Shown here: positions 1 through 6,139 of the stretch, one piece after another
Layout: each line of letters begins with the position of its first letter
Numbering within the stretch: position 1 is the first letter of the stretch
Source: Cycloclasticus sp.
GTDB taxonomy: Bacteria; Pseudomonadota; Gammaproteobacteria; Methylococcales; Cycloclasticaceae
Direction of reading: 5' to 3'
NCBI GenBank assembly: GCA_016764415.1
Contig: JAESRY010000156.1
Location: 1 to 6,197 of the forward strand
DNA: 6,197 nucleotides
Translations under genes and position numbers: made by a program
The notes under the pieces: generated by a model
What the model saw: the letters and a program-made list of their open reading frames with translations, nothing else
Told to the model about the DNA's origin: nothing
Database searches by the model: none

Positions 1-1169
1 TGCGTGTAACTTTGATCGAAAGCTGGATCAGTTAAGGCCGAACTCGCCGGCTTCCTCATATAATTGAGCAATAGCGGCATCATAATTAAAACGCTGATAA
101 TCACGCTCAATGACCATACACCAGAGAATATAGCCAACTTTTGCATAATCGTAAAATCAGCTACTGCAATCAAAAAGATACCTGCCGCATCCGTAATAAC
201 GCCCAATGTGCCTGGTTTAAATTGTTTTTTAATGAGTAAAACAACGTTCTCTTGCTTGCTATAACTGTGATCATATAACTCGAGATAGCGCATACCCATT
301 TGAACCGAGTGACTTAATGTACGCGCCATGACTAACATTGGAATAACTAAAATCAAAGGGTCCAACGACCATTCAAGTGCACCTATAAGTCCTAGCCCCC
401 AGATGGCACTTGTAATTGATGTAATGCTAGCTAAAAACACCAAGCGAATATTCTTTGAAAGGTATAGCAATAACGCTAACATTAAAATAAAGGACACAAA
501 TAGTATCTTCAATACGTCTAGGTTATAAGAATATACCCAGCCTGTCAGTACTGGTTCACCAAAAAGATAAACCTTCGACTTATCATCTGTATATGTTTTT
601 TCAAGCTTGCGTAAATGTGCAAACACCTTTGTATAATCAATCTCATTTGGAATTAAATTAGCTTTAAAATAAGCAGATTTTTTATCAAATGAGACATACA
701 CTCCAATCACTCCTGGTGTGCTTTTTATAATAGAATCAAATTCCTCTAAATCATTTGCTGATTTTGGCAAGGGTTTATCAGCTGGCAATAGTGGAACACT
801 ATAAGAGCCATATTCATCAACTTTAATCCACCTAACTTTTCTTGATGCAATGGAAAAAACTTGATCATGATTTACAAAGGGCGTTGCATCAAGCTCTTCT
901 GTCATTTTTTTGATTTTTTCTAAAATGTCGGCTTGAAGAATATTCCCCTCGTTAACTTTAAGAATCATACTCACTGAAAGCGGCCCACCGTATTGAGCTT
1001 GATACTTAAGGTGTGTTTTTATAAACGGGTCATGTTTGGGTAGCATCTCACTATAAATCGTCTTGAAAACAACATCCTTTGCATAAAAACCAGCAACTAT
1101 TGTTACAGTTAACACCAACAGCAATATAACAAGCCGGTATTTATATATATTATTCGCAGATTTATTCAC
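1..1169 (-). CDS. RND/MMPL-family exporter, N-terminal half (cut by window edge)
   Basis: This frame is open from a GTG at 1169 to the window edge: 389 codons without a stop, so the C-terminal half lies outside. An in-frame TAG sits just upstream and the first in-frame ATG is codon 42, so GTG is the only sensible start. An AGAGGG ribosome site lies 11 nt upstream (1186-1181). Residues about 12-30 form the first membrane helix. Residues 31-215 form a large periplasmic loop (including SEMLPKHDPF near 40-49 and GEPVLTGW near 204-211). Hydrophobic helices follow at about 218-237, 241-265, 270-285, 321-341 and 345-370. This one-helix, big-loop, helix-bundle order is that of half an RND protein of the MMPL/HAE3 type, and ARTLSHSVQM (282-291) in the fourth helix fits the family. 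Such pumps use the proton gradient to move hydrophobic molecules or lipids. The start overlaps the propeller gene by 8 bp. Family call is firm; substrate unknown. Confidence 0.88.
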   Translation of the reverse strand, partial: MNKSANNIYKYRLVILLLVLTVTIVAGFYAKDVVFKTIYSEMLPKHDPFIKTHLKYQAQYGGPLSVSMILKVNEGNILQADILEKIKKMTEELDATPFVNHDQVFSIASRKVRWIKVDEYGSYSVPLLPADKPLPKSANDLEEFDSIIKSTPGVIGVYVSFDKKSAYFKANLIPNEIDYTKVFAHLRKLEKTYTDDKSKVYLFGEPVLTGWVYSYNLDVLKILFVSFILMLALLLYLSKNIRLVFLASITSITSAIWGLGLIGALEWSLDPLILVIPMLVMARTLSHSVQMGMRYLELYDHSYSKQENVVLLIKKQFKPGTLGVITDAAGIFLIAVADFTIMQKLAIFSGVWSLSVIISVLIMMPLLLNYMRKPASSALTDPAFDQSYT

Positions 1170-2271
1170 AAGATTTAAATCCCTCTACATCAGTATTACT
1201 TTTAAGAATATTAGATACTAGCTTCGAGGAAACATAACTAATCTTACCTTTATTCCCTACCAATATTAGATCATCACTAGTGGCGAGCATATCTATATAC
1301 CAACCTATAGCACTATCACCTTTTAACATTTTACAAGACCAGTCTTTCCAGTTTTTTGAAATAAATAGTTGACGTTGATCAGCCATCACAACGTTTAACC
1401 CATTTACATTCTTAATCCCGTATAAATCCGTTTTCTTTTTAAATCTTGTGTCCTCCCAGCTTAAGCCACCGTCAGAGCTATGGATTACTAACCCACGTTG
1501 ACCAACAGCAGTAATACCTTTTCCATCATCTGAAATAACGCAGCCATATAATGCTGGCTCTATGTTCCCACCGTGTAATTTAACCCAAGCAGTATCCTCA
1601 TACTTAAGCAACAAACCATACTCACCAACAATGTATGTCGCCCCAGATTCACTTGAGCAAGATGAATATAAGTGCGGCAATGATTCACCCAGCTCTTTCC
1701 ATGCATTTTCTAAATAACGTCCCCAAGGTAAACTCTCTTCATGCCATTCTTCGAATGGTGACGTAGAACTCATAAATAAGCCATATGCTCCCACAGCAAA
1801 AACTTTGTTATCAACCGTCTCTAATAGATTAAACACATCTTCACTTTGCTTTAGTTGAATTGACTTGAATGTTTTTAGAGAAGTATCACTTTTATAAAGT
1901 TGCCCCCTATCAGCGCCGATTAGCACCGTACCAGTTTGTACTTTAAGAGTGCTGTACAGGTTTTTTTTTGACCCCATATTAATACCGGAAACCCTACCGT
2001 CACTGGATATCAATAACATTGTTCCACGTGTCCCAGTTAGCAATTTAACGTGGTTGGGTAATGAAATAACTGAAAAGAATGAATCCCTTTGATTGCCCAC
2101 TGAATCACCTGATTCACGTTGAGCAAATATCGAAGAGTTCGATACTTTTCCGCTAACTTTACTTTCCTGTACCGGTGCATTCGCATAAACTTCCGGTACG
2201 AAATAGACAAAAGTCAGAACCAATAAGGTACAGGTCGCTAACCCTTTTCTTATCATATATAGAGGGTGCAT
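1162..2271 (-). CDS. Secreted YCF48/BNR-like beta-propeller protein
   Basis: The protein has 369 residues. Basic and hydrophobic residues 8-29 followed by VYA-NA (28-32) form a type I signal peptide, so the mature protein should be periplasmic. The body consists of degenerate repeats with a V-G-x-x-G core: LIGADRGQLYKS (117-128), VFAVGAYGLFMSS (157-169), YIVGEYGLLLKY (213-224), ITAVGQRGLVIHSSDGGLSW (253-272), VVMADQRQLFIS (294-305) and LILVGNKGKISYVS (335-348). These match the YCF48 / BNR-repeat propeller style (photosystem II assembly factor-like). No photosynthesis gene is nearby; relatives without photosynthesis often sit beside RND pumps. Cysteines at 205, 244, 313 and 368 could form disulfides. 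The start at 2271 has GGGA 6 nt upstream; the second Met (codon 6) has no ribosome site. The role is probably scaffold or assembly factor for the pump downstream; this is inference. Confidence 0.85.
   Translation of the reverse strand: MHPLYMIRKGLATCTLLVLTFVYFVPEVYANAPVQESKVSGKVSNSSIFAQRESGDSVGNQRDSFFSVISLPNHVKLLTGTRGTMLLISSDGRVSGINMGSKKNLYSTLKVQTGTVLIGADRGQLYKSDTSLKTFKSIQLKQSEDVFNLLETVDNKVFAVGAYGLFMSSTSPFEEWHEESLPWGRYLENAWKELGESLPHLYSSCSSESGATYIVGEYGLLLKYEDTAWVKLHGGNIEPALYGCVISDDGKGITAVGQRGLVIHSSDGGLSWEDTRFKKKTDLYGIKNVNGLNVVMADQRQLFISKNWKDWSCKMLKGDSAIGWYIDMLATSDDLILVGNKGKISYVSSKLVSNILKSNTDVEGFKSCE
1181..1186 (-). promoter_or_regulatory. Ribosome binding site of the RND gene, inside the propeller gene
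   Basis: The minus strand reads AGAGGG here, 11 nt before the GTG at 1169. It lies within the last codons of the propeller gene, whose stop (TAA, 1164-1162) is downstream of the GTG. The overlap GTGAATAA lets terminating ribosomes restart on the pump gene. Spacing is slightly long, so coupling may matter for expression. Confidence 0.5.
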
Positions 2272-2291
2272 GATTTATCCCAAAAAATGAG

Positions 2292-2304
2292 CATTACTGT
2301 AATG
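2292..2304. promoter_or_regulatory. Perfect 13-bp palindrome upstream of the propeller gene
   Basis: CATTACTGTAATG is a perfect 6-1-6 inverted repeat located 20 bp before the propeller ATG. A one-base loop cannot form an RNA hairpin well, so if functional it is a protein-binding site on DNA. I see no convincing sigma70 promoter next to it, and it does not resemble the operator-like site at 5319-5334. It could be chance in AT-rich DNA. Confidence 0.3.
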
Positions 2305-2364
2305 ATTAAGCAAAGTTTTGACGGCTAAATGGATACCAGCATGTCATCAAAACCTTAAACCAAG

Positions 2365-2394
2365 CCTCTATGACTTTAAAAAAAGCCATAGAGG
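2365..2394 (-). terminator. Intra-operon hairpin: attenuator, weak terminator or mRNA-stability element
   Basis: CCTCTATG (2365-2372) pairs perfectly with CATAGAGG (2387-2394). After one A/C mismatch the stem continues with CTTT (2374-2377) against AAAG (2382-2385), leaving a four-base loop. In the minus-strand transcript it lies 19 nt after the DUF1329 stop. The sequence after the stem (CTTGGTTTAAGG) has only a poor T tract, so full termination is doubtful. Partial termination, or protection of the upstream mRNA from 3' decay, would raise barrel and DUF1329 levels relative to the propeller and pump. Confidence 0.55.
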
Positions 2395-2413
2395 TTTCTA
2401 TCAGATTAGACGG

Positions 2414-3634
2414 CTACCTTGATGCTTCCTTCATAGATGATTTATCAAAAAACCTTAAACTAGGATTTTGGTTTATCTCAAGAAAAGCTTGACCTGATAA
2501 GGTCGCTTCTTTTGTTTGAAGGTTGTAAATTGACAACCAGACAGGACGAGGCAGGTTTTCATCGTTTAAAATCCAGTCCTGAGTAAAGGCTTTATATAAG
2601 GCACCTTGCTTGTCATAAACAGCAAAATCTGATGTTCTAAACGTCTCCACATCGATTGTCATTATTTTCTTACCATAAATAATATCAGGATTTCTTGGTA
2701 TTGCTTCGATGATAAAGACATCTCTTAACTCAACCGGACGTTGCGCATTTGCGAAATACCCATTATGAAACGTTACCACTTCAGGGTAGGGAGCAACATC
2801 AACTGACCCATGTGTATGCACCAACATTTTCTTTGTTTCAAGAATTTTGAAGCTCCATAAACCTAACGGGTCGGAGAAACCACTTAAATCACTTTGAGTC
2901 ATTTGAGAACCTGCAACAGCATCTGCTCTTTGCGCTGTTGACACTTGGCGGACACGTCTAAAAGAAGGTAAATAGACATATGATTCCGGTAAACGGCTTT
3001 GATCTTGGTACTGAATATCAAGCGTCACAATACCCCTAACATCGTATGGTTCTAGAAAAACAAAAAATCGCCGTAGCAACTCATCATCGTAACCTTTGAT
3101 ATACGGAGCTGGTGAGATTTTAGTTCTTGCCGACATATTGATTTGTGCGCCAGCCATTACAAGGTTTTTATACACCTCACCGTCAGCATCAATATAAAAC
3201 AAACGGTTTAAAGGAGATAAAACACCCTTTGGTGAAGACCAATCATCGCCTTGCAAACCAATATTTGCAACTTGGTAATTTTGCATAACCTCGATACCTG
3301 ATTTAGGCTTTAAAAAAGGAATGCCGCCAATCCAAGGAGACCCATCCGCGAGGCCAATGGTTCCATATTCATCAAGTATTTTGGCCTTACCGTCATTTTT
3401 TCGAGAAAGAGCCATATACTCAGCATTATCTAATGCCCCAGGGGACGATGTTTCTGTTACCTTTTGTACAAGGCCCATTTTAATCAACTCAACTGTTGAG
3501 TCTAAAATATATTCTTTATATTCATCAACATTTGTTGCATCAATAACATCACCAACCATTGGTACTTTAGCTTGAACAGCACCGCTCAATGCGAGAATTG
3601 ATGCAGCACATATAACTTTATTTATGTATTTCAT
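2414..3634 (-). CDS. DUF1329 periplasmic protein (LolB-like fold family)
   Basis: The protein has 406 residues from ATG at 3634, with GGAG 9 nt upstream (3647-3644). A longer reading from TTG at 3649 is less likely because that TTG overlaps the ribosome site. Residues 1-22 are a type I signal peptide ending AVQA before KVP. DUF1329 features seen are YVYLPSFRRVRQ (219-230), the acidic MTQSDLSGFSDP (245-256) and a Trp/Tyr-rich C-terminal half with VYDKQGALYKAF (339-350). Length is typical (roughly 400-460). Members are predicted to have an incomplete beta-barrel fold like LolA/LolB, suited to holding acyl chains or other hydrophobic cargo. There is no lipobox, so it should be soluble in the periplasm. 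It lies 37 bp after the DUF1302 gene with no terminator between, so the two are co-transcribed. A shuttle between the pump and the outer-membrane barrel is the best inference; its ligand is unknown. Confidence 0.9.
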   Translation of the reverse strand: MKYINKVICAASILALSGAVQAKVPMVGDVIDATNVDEYKEYILDSTVELIKMGLVQKVTETSSPGALDNAEYMALSRKNDGKAKILDEYGTIGLADGSPWIGGIPFLKPKSGIEVMQNYQVANIGLQGDDWSSPKGVLSPLNRLFYIDADGEVYKNLVMAGAQINMSARTKISPAPYIKGYDDELLRRFFVFLEPYDVRGIVTLDIQYQDQSRLPESYVYLPSFRRVRQVSTAQRADAVAGSQMTQSDLSGFSDPLGLWSFKILETKKMLVHTHGSVDVAPYPEVVTFHNGYFANAQRPVELRDVFIIEAIPRNPDIIYGKKIMTIDVETFRTSDFAVYDKQGALYKAFTQDWILNDENLPRPVWLSIYNLQTKEATLSGQAFLEINQNPSLRFFDKSSMKEASR

Positions 3635-3643
3635 TTTTAATAT

Positions 3644-3647
3644 CTCC
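3644..3647 (-). promoter_or_regulatory. Ribosome binding site deciding the DUF1329 start
   Basis: The minus strand reads GGAG, 9 nt before ATG 3634. The upstream in-frame TTG at 3649 directly abuts and partly overlaps this motif, so translation from that TTG would lack its own site. The ATG also gives a cleaner signal peptide beginning MKYINK. Confidence 0.7.
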
Positions 3648-3671
3648 AAAACTTTTAATTATAATTAGCCG

Positions 3672-5276
3672 TTAAAACTGATATGACACAGCAAGGTTAA
3701 GCTCATCAGTATGGCTAAAAGCCGCAATACTACGCTCTTCTGAACCACCAATTGCGTTATAGTAAGCCCATACACGCCAATTATCGCCAGGCTGCCATCT
3801 CACCTGTGGTTGTAACCAATAACCATCGTCTAGATCAACAAGGGCAAAGAATTCAAAAAACAATTGGTCACCATAAAAAGGCTGACTAAGGTTTAATGTT
3901 AACTGGGTTTCATCCTTACGTGCTGCTAGGCCATTAATATCAGTATCAAGGCTGATTTTTTCTCGTTCCGTATAGATAACCTGTGCAGATATGTTCATCG
4001 TTCTTGTTTTTGAGAAGATAAACATTGGGCGATCTATGCCTAACATGATTTTCATTTCATCACGTGCAGCTACACCTAATGCATCTTGTGGGTTTGTTGG
4101 AACTGGACCAGAAAATACTAGGTTAGAGGCTGATTTTGCAAAGGGCTTATCAATGGCGTATGTCATTTCTCCTCTAAACACCGTGGCTAAGCTGTCTGAA
4201 TACCAGTTAAACGATGCACCTGCAATATCTAAGCGATCATGCGTGACTTCAAGAACAGGAAATACTGCTACGGGTGGGCCCGCTGGCGTTGGTGGTGTCG
4301 GGGTGAATACTGGAACTGATCCCGTTGCTGAAGTTACACCATCTTGATCTATTAAACTCATGTAGTTCAAGGTGTAGTTAAAGCTTCCAAGTGATCCTAA
4401 TAATCGAACGCCCCATTGATCATCACCACGTCTATCATTAGTGTCGTCAGCAATAATAAAAGTCGTTCCAGGTGCCAATGTTGGCCCAAAGGGGCTTCCC
4501 GCTACAAGAAAACCATCGGCAGGATCACCAACACCATTACGTGGTAATGGATTTACATTCCAAGGTGAGCCGATATCGGCTTGTACCGTCGGTACAAAAT
4601 CGCCGGGGTTGTAAAACGCATCAATGCTCATGTCTTTGATGGGTAATTGATAGGTCACTCGCGCCATCCATAATGGAATGCGTCGGTGATCAAACAATTC
4701 ACCGCCCCCTTCAAATGGATGCCATGCGTTATCCATTGGGTTAATGACATCTAATAACCGAACCCCATCAGACTCGCCCCATACTATATTTTGGCGTCCT
4801 AGGCGCGCCCACAGCTTTCCTTTTTTAACATCAACAAATAGTTCCCAAATTTCTGCCGAGGCCGTGTCATTACTCGCACTCATCATCGTGCCACGATCTT
4901 TTAAATTGTTTGATGCAGGAAAAGCATCATATTCATCAACTCCACCACTTAAGTCTTCTGTTAAGTCGTAAGCTAGTTTGATACGTGAAAAAAAACGTAC
5001 GTTATCAAACAGACCATTTCTTAAACTTGATGGGCGATAGTCAAAATCTGTAATGCCCCAAACCCGATTGAGGTTGAAATCAGGATTATCTGATTTACCT
5101 AATGCGGTGTTGGCAGCATTTTTATCGTTGGTTGTGGATATGGCTGTTTGTGCACGGATAAACCCTGATACCCGTAAGTCACCGCCTAAATATTCTGTCG
5201 CACACACTGATGTACTAACTGCTAATGCAGTAAGGCCCATGCCTATCAGCCTTTTAATGTTTTTGGGTTTACCCAT
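3672..5276 (-). CDS. DUF1302 outer-membrane beta-barrel protein
   Basis: The protein has 534 residues. Residues 1-26 are a type I signal peptide (basic KNIKR, hydrophobic core, SVCA before TEY). The chain ends in SYQF; a C-terminal Phe on an alternating hydrophobic strand is the recognition signal for outer-membrane barrel assembly. DUF1302 features are LFVDVKKGKLWARLGRQNIV (146-165) followed by WGESDGVRLLDVINPMD (166-182), and RRIPLWMARVTYQ (198-210). Alternating strands continue through the C-terminal half (PQVRWQPGDNWRVWAYYN, 490-507). Residues 322-341 form a Pro-rich stretch (PVFTPTPPTPAGPP), probably an exposed loop. The start is well supported: AGGAG (5288-5284) lies 7 nt before ATG 5276. 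It is the first gene of the minus-strand operon, behind a near-consensus promoter, and diverges from the TetR gene. It probably forms a pore or channel for a hydrophobic substrate; direction of transport and cargo are not evident. Confidence 0.9.
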   Translation of the reverse strand: MGKPKNIKRLIGMGLTALAVSTSVCATEYLGGDLRVSGFIRAQTAISTTNDKNAANTALGKSDNPDFNLNRVWGITDFDYRPSSLRNGLFDNVRFFSRIKLAYDLTEDLSGGVDEYDAFPASNNLKDRGTMMSASNDTASAEIWELFVDVKKGKLWARLGRQNIVWGESDGVRLLDVINPMDNAWHPFEGGGELFDHRRIPLWMARVTYQLPIKDMSIDAFYNPGDFVPTVQADIGSPWNVNPLPRNGVGDPADGFLVAGSPFGPTLAPGTTFIIADDTNDRRGDDQWGVRLLGSLGSFNYTLNYMSLIDQDGVTSATGSVPVFTPTPPTPAGPPVAVFPVLEVTHDRLDIAGASFNWYSDSLATVFRGEMTYAIDKPFAKSASNLVFSGPVPTNPQDALGVAARDEMKIMLGIDRPMFIFSKTRTMNISAQVIYTEREKISLDTDINGLAARKDETQLTLNLSQPFYGDQLFFEFFALVDLDDGYWLQPQVRWQPGDNWRVWAYYNAIGGSEERSIAAFSHTDELNLAVSYQF

Positions 5277-5318
5277 TATTGTTCTCCTAGATTCTTAATT
5301 TTATTGTTACAATCGTTA

Positions 5319-5334
5319 CCGATCAATTGTTCGG
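5319..5334. promoter_or_regulatory. Candidate TetR-type operator in the divergent gap
   Basis: CCGATCAATTGTTCGG is a palindrome with only one mismatched position per arm (T against T) around a CAATTG core. Partial symmetry extends outward (GT at 5315-5316, AC at 5337-5338). It lies 8 to 23 bp downstream of the -10 box of the barrel-gene promoter, so it covers the predicted transcription start. Divergent placement with a TetR gene makes it the most likely binding site for that protein. TetR operators are commonly 15-20 bp palindromes overlapping a promoter or start site. Binding is inferred. Confidence 0.6.
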
Positions 5335-5354
5335 CTACCAAATAATATTACAAT
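5327..5354 (+). promoter_or_regulatory. Weak candidate promoter for the TetR gene
   Basis: TTGTTC (5327-5332) and TACAAT (5349-5354) are 16 bp apart on the plus strand. The -10 box matches five of six but the -35 box only three of six. The -35 box lies inside the candidate operator, so the same repressor would shut off its own gene. The leader would be about 80 nt. AT-rich runs nearby (TATAAA at 5382-5387) offer alternatives without a good -35 box. Confidence 0.3.
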
Positions 5355-5371
5355 CTAATACTACATGTCAA
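5342..5371 (-). promoter_or_regulatory. Sigma70 promoter of the DUF1302-DUF1329 operon
   Basis: On the minus strand the -35 box TTGACA (5371-5366) matches consensus exactly. After an 18-bp spacer the -10 box TATTAT (5347-5342) matches five of six. The predicted start is near 5334-5336, giving a leader of about 58-60 nt before ATG 5276. A strong promoter with an operator at +1 fits an operon silent until a ligand releases the repressor. Confidence 0.7.
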
Positions 5372-5443
5372 TTATTTTTTGTATAAAATATAACAAAATT
5401 TAAAACTCTTAATCAATGAATATTTAACTGTAAATAAACTTGT

Positions 5444-6052
5444 ATGCTTGACACGTCTAAATCTAAAAATAAGATTATAACCATTGCCTTTAAAACCTTC
5501 GCAGCCAAGGGCTATAGCGCTGTAACCATGCGCTCCTTGGCAGAAAAATGCGGCATGACAGTTAGCTCTCTCTACCACTACTTTTCGTCCAAAAGCGATT
5601 TATATGATCAAGTTCTTGACTATATTTACAGTGAAAATTCAAAATTTTGGAGTACACCTATTGAAACAAAAGGGAAAAATTGGGAAGAGCAATTAAAAAG
5701 CTATATCTATAACTTTTGTCGCATTATGCATAACCAACCTGATTACACCCAATTGTTAAAACGAGAACAACTACATGGAAACCCTCAAAGAATGGAAAAA
5801 CTTGCAAATTCAATACTGGCTGATGAGTACTTAGGGTTTGAAAAATTAATTCAAAAAGTTAACCCTAATTGTGAGGCACATATTTATGTGATGACAATTC
5901 TTGGAATGTCTCTACACTATTATGAAACAAGTAAGTTTAGGCGACATTTGCCTGATTATTCCTTAAAACTAGAAAATCCAGATTTAGTTGCTGAACAAAT
6001 AACTAATATTTTAATTGGCGGCATAGCTTATCAGCCACCGACTATTTCATAA
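5444..6052 (+). CDS. TetR-family transcriptional regulator
   Basis: The protein has 202 residues, normal for the family. The N-terminus holds the TetR DNA-binding domain: a first helix (residues about 8-22, IITIAFKTFAAKGY), then the helix-turn-helix TMRSLAEKCGMTVSSLYHYF (28-47) and SKSDL (49-53), the characteristic Y-x-Y/H-F-x-S/N-K motif ending the recognition unit. Residues from about 60 on form a helical ligand-binding and dimerisation domain that resembles no particular subgroup I can name. An in-frame TGA lies upstream and no other start fits, but ATG 5444 has no Shine-Dalgarno motif, so translation is probably weak, as suits a repressor. It diverges from the barrel gene across 167 bp containing a palindromic operator candidate. 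The likely role is a ligand-responsive repressor of the transport operon and of itself; the ligand may be the transported compound. Confidence 0.9.
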   Translation: MLDTSKSKNKIITIAFKTFAAKGYSAVTMRSLAEKCGMTVSSLYHYFSSKSDLYDQVLDYIYSENSKFWSTPIETKGKNWEEQLKSYIYNFCRIMHNQPDYTQLLKREQLHGNPQRMEKLANSILADEYLGFEKLIQKVNPNCEAHIYVMTILGMSLHYYETSKFRRHLPDYSLKLENPDLVAEQITNILIGGIAYQPPTIS

Positions 6053-6102
6053 ATGTAAAATAGATCTAGTGCCGAAATCCAGCGGTCACATAATAATTTG
6101 GG

Positions 6103-6136
6103 GCTGTCCTAGATAAGTAAAACAATCTAGGATAGC
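6103..6136 (+). repeat. Inverted repeat at IS end, hairpin masking the transposase ribosome site
   Basis: GCTGTCCTAGAT (6103-6114) and ATCTAGGATAGC (6125-6136) pair over 12 bases, with a single G/T pair that is a wobble in RNA, around a 10-base loop. The right arm contains AGGA (6129-6132), the best ribosome site for the transposase GTG at 6140. Transcripts entering from outside the element would fold and hide it. Confidence 0.65.
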
Positions 6137-6139
6137 AAA

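Noticed and set aside
64..528. Two 66-codon plus-strand open frames
   Set aside because: Both lie antisense to the continuous RND coding frame, have no family resemblance and no ribosome site.
3635..3649. Longer DUF1329 reading from TTG at 3649 (five extra residues)
   Set aside because: The TTG overlaps the GGAG ribosome site of the ATG at 3634, has no site of its own, and would add residues ahead of a normal signal peptide.
3635..3671. Terminator or promoter between the DUF1302 and DUF1329 genes
   Set aside because: The 37-bp gap holds no stem and no promoter pair; only the ribosome site is evident.
3991..4347. Plus-strand open frame of 118 codons, and similar ones at 3321-3575, 4744-4971 and 5053-5298
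   Set aside because: All are antisense shadows of the DUF1302 and DUF1329 genes, whose protein features are unambiguous.
5199..5276. Possible lipoprotein signal in the DUF1302 protein (Cys25)
   Set aside because: The residues before the Cys (TSV) do not fit a lipobox, while SVCA before TEY is a good type I cleavage site and the protein ends like a barrel.
5372..5578. Minus-strand open frame of 68 codons over the divergent gap
   Set aside because: It overlaps the DNA-binding domain of the TetR gene and contains the operon promoter near its end; no recognisable protein.
6061..6068. TAGATCTA palindrome after the TetR stop as a terminator
   Set aside because: It is too short, has no loop or T tract, and is expected by chance.
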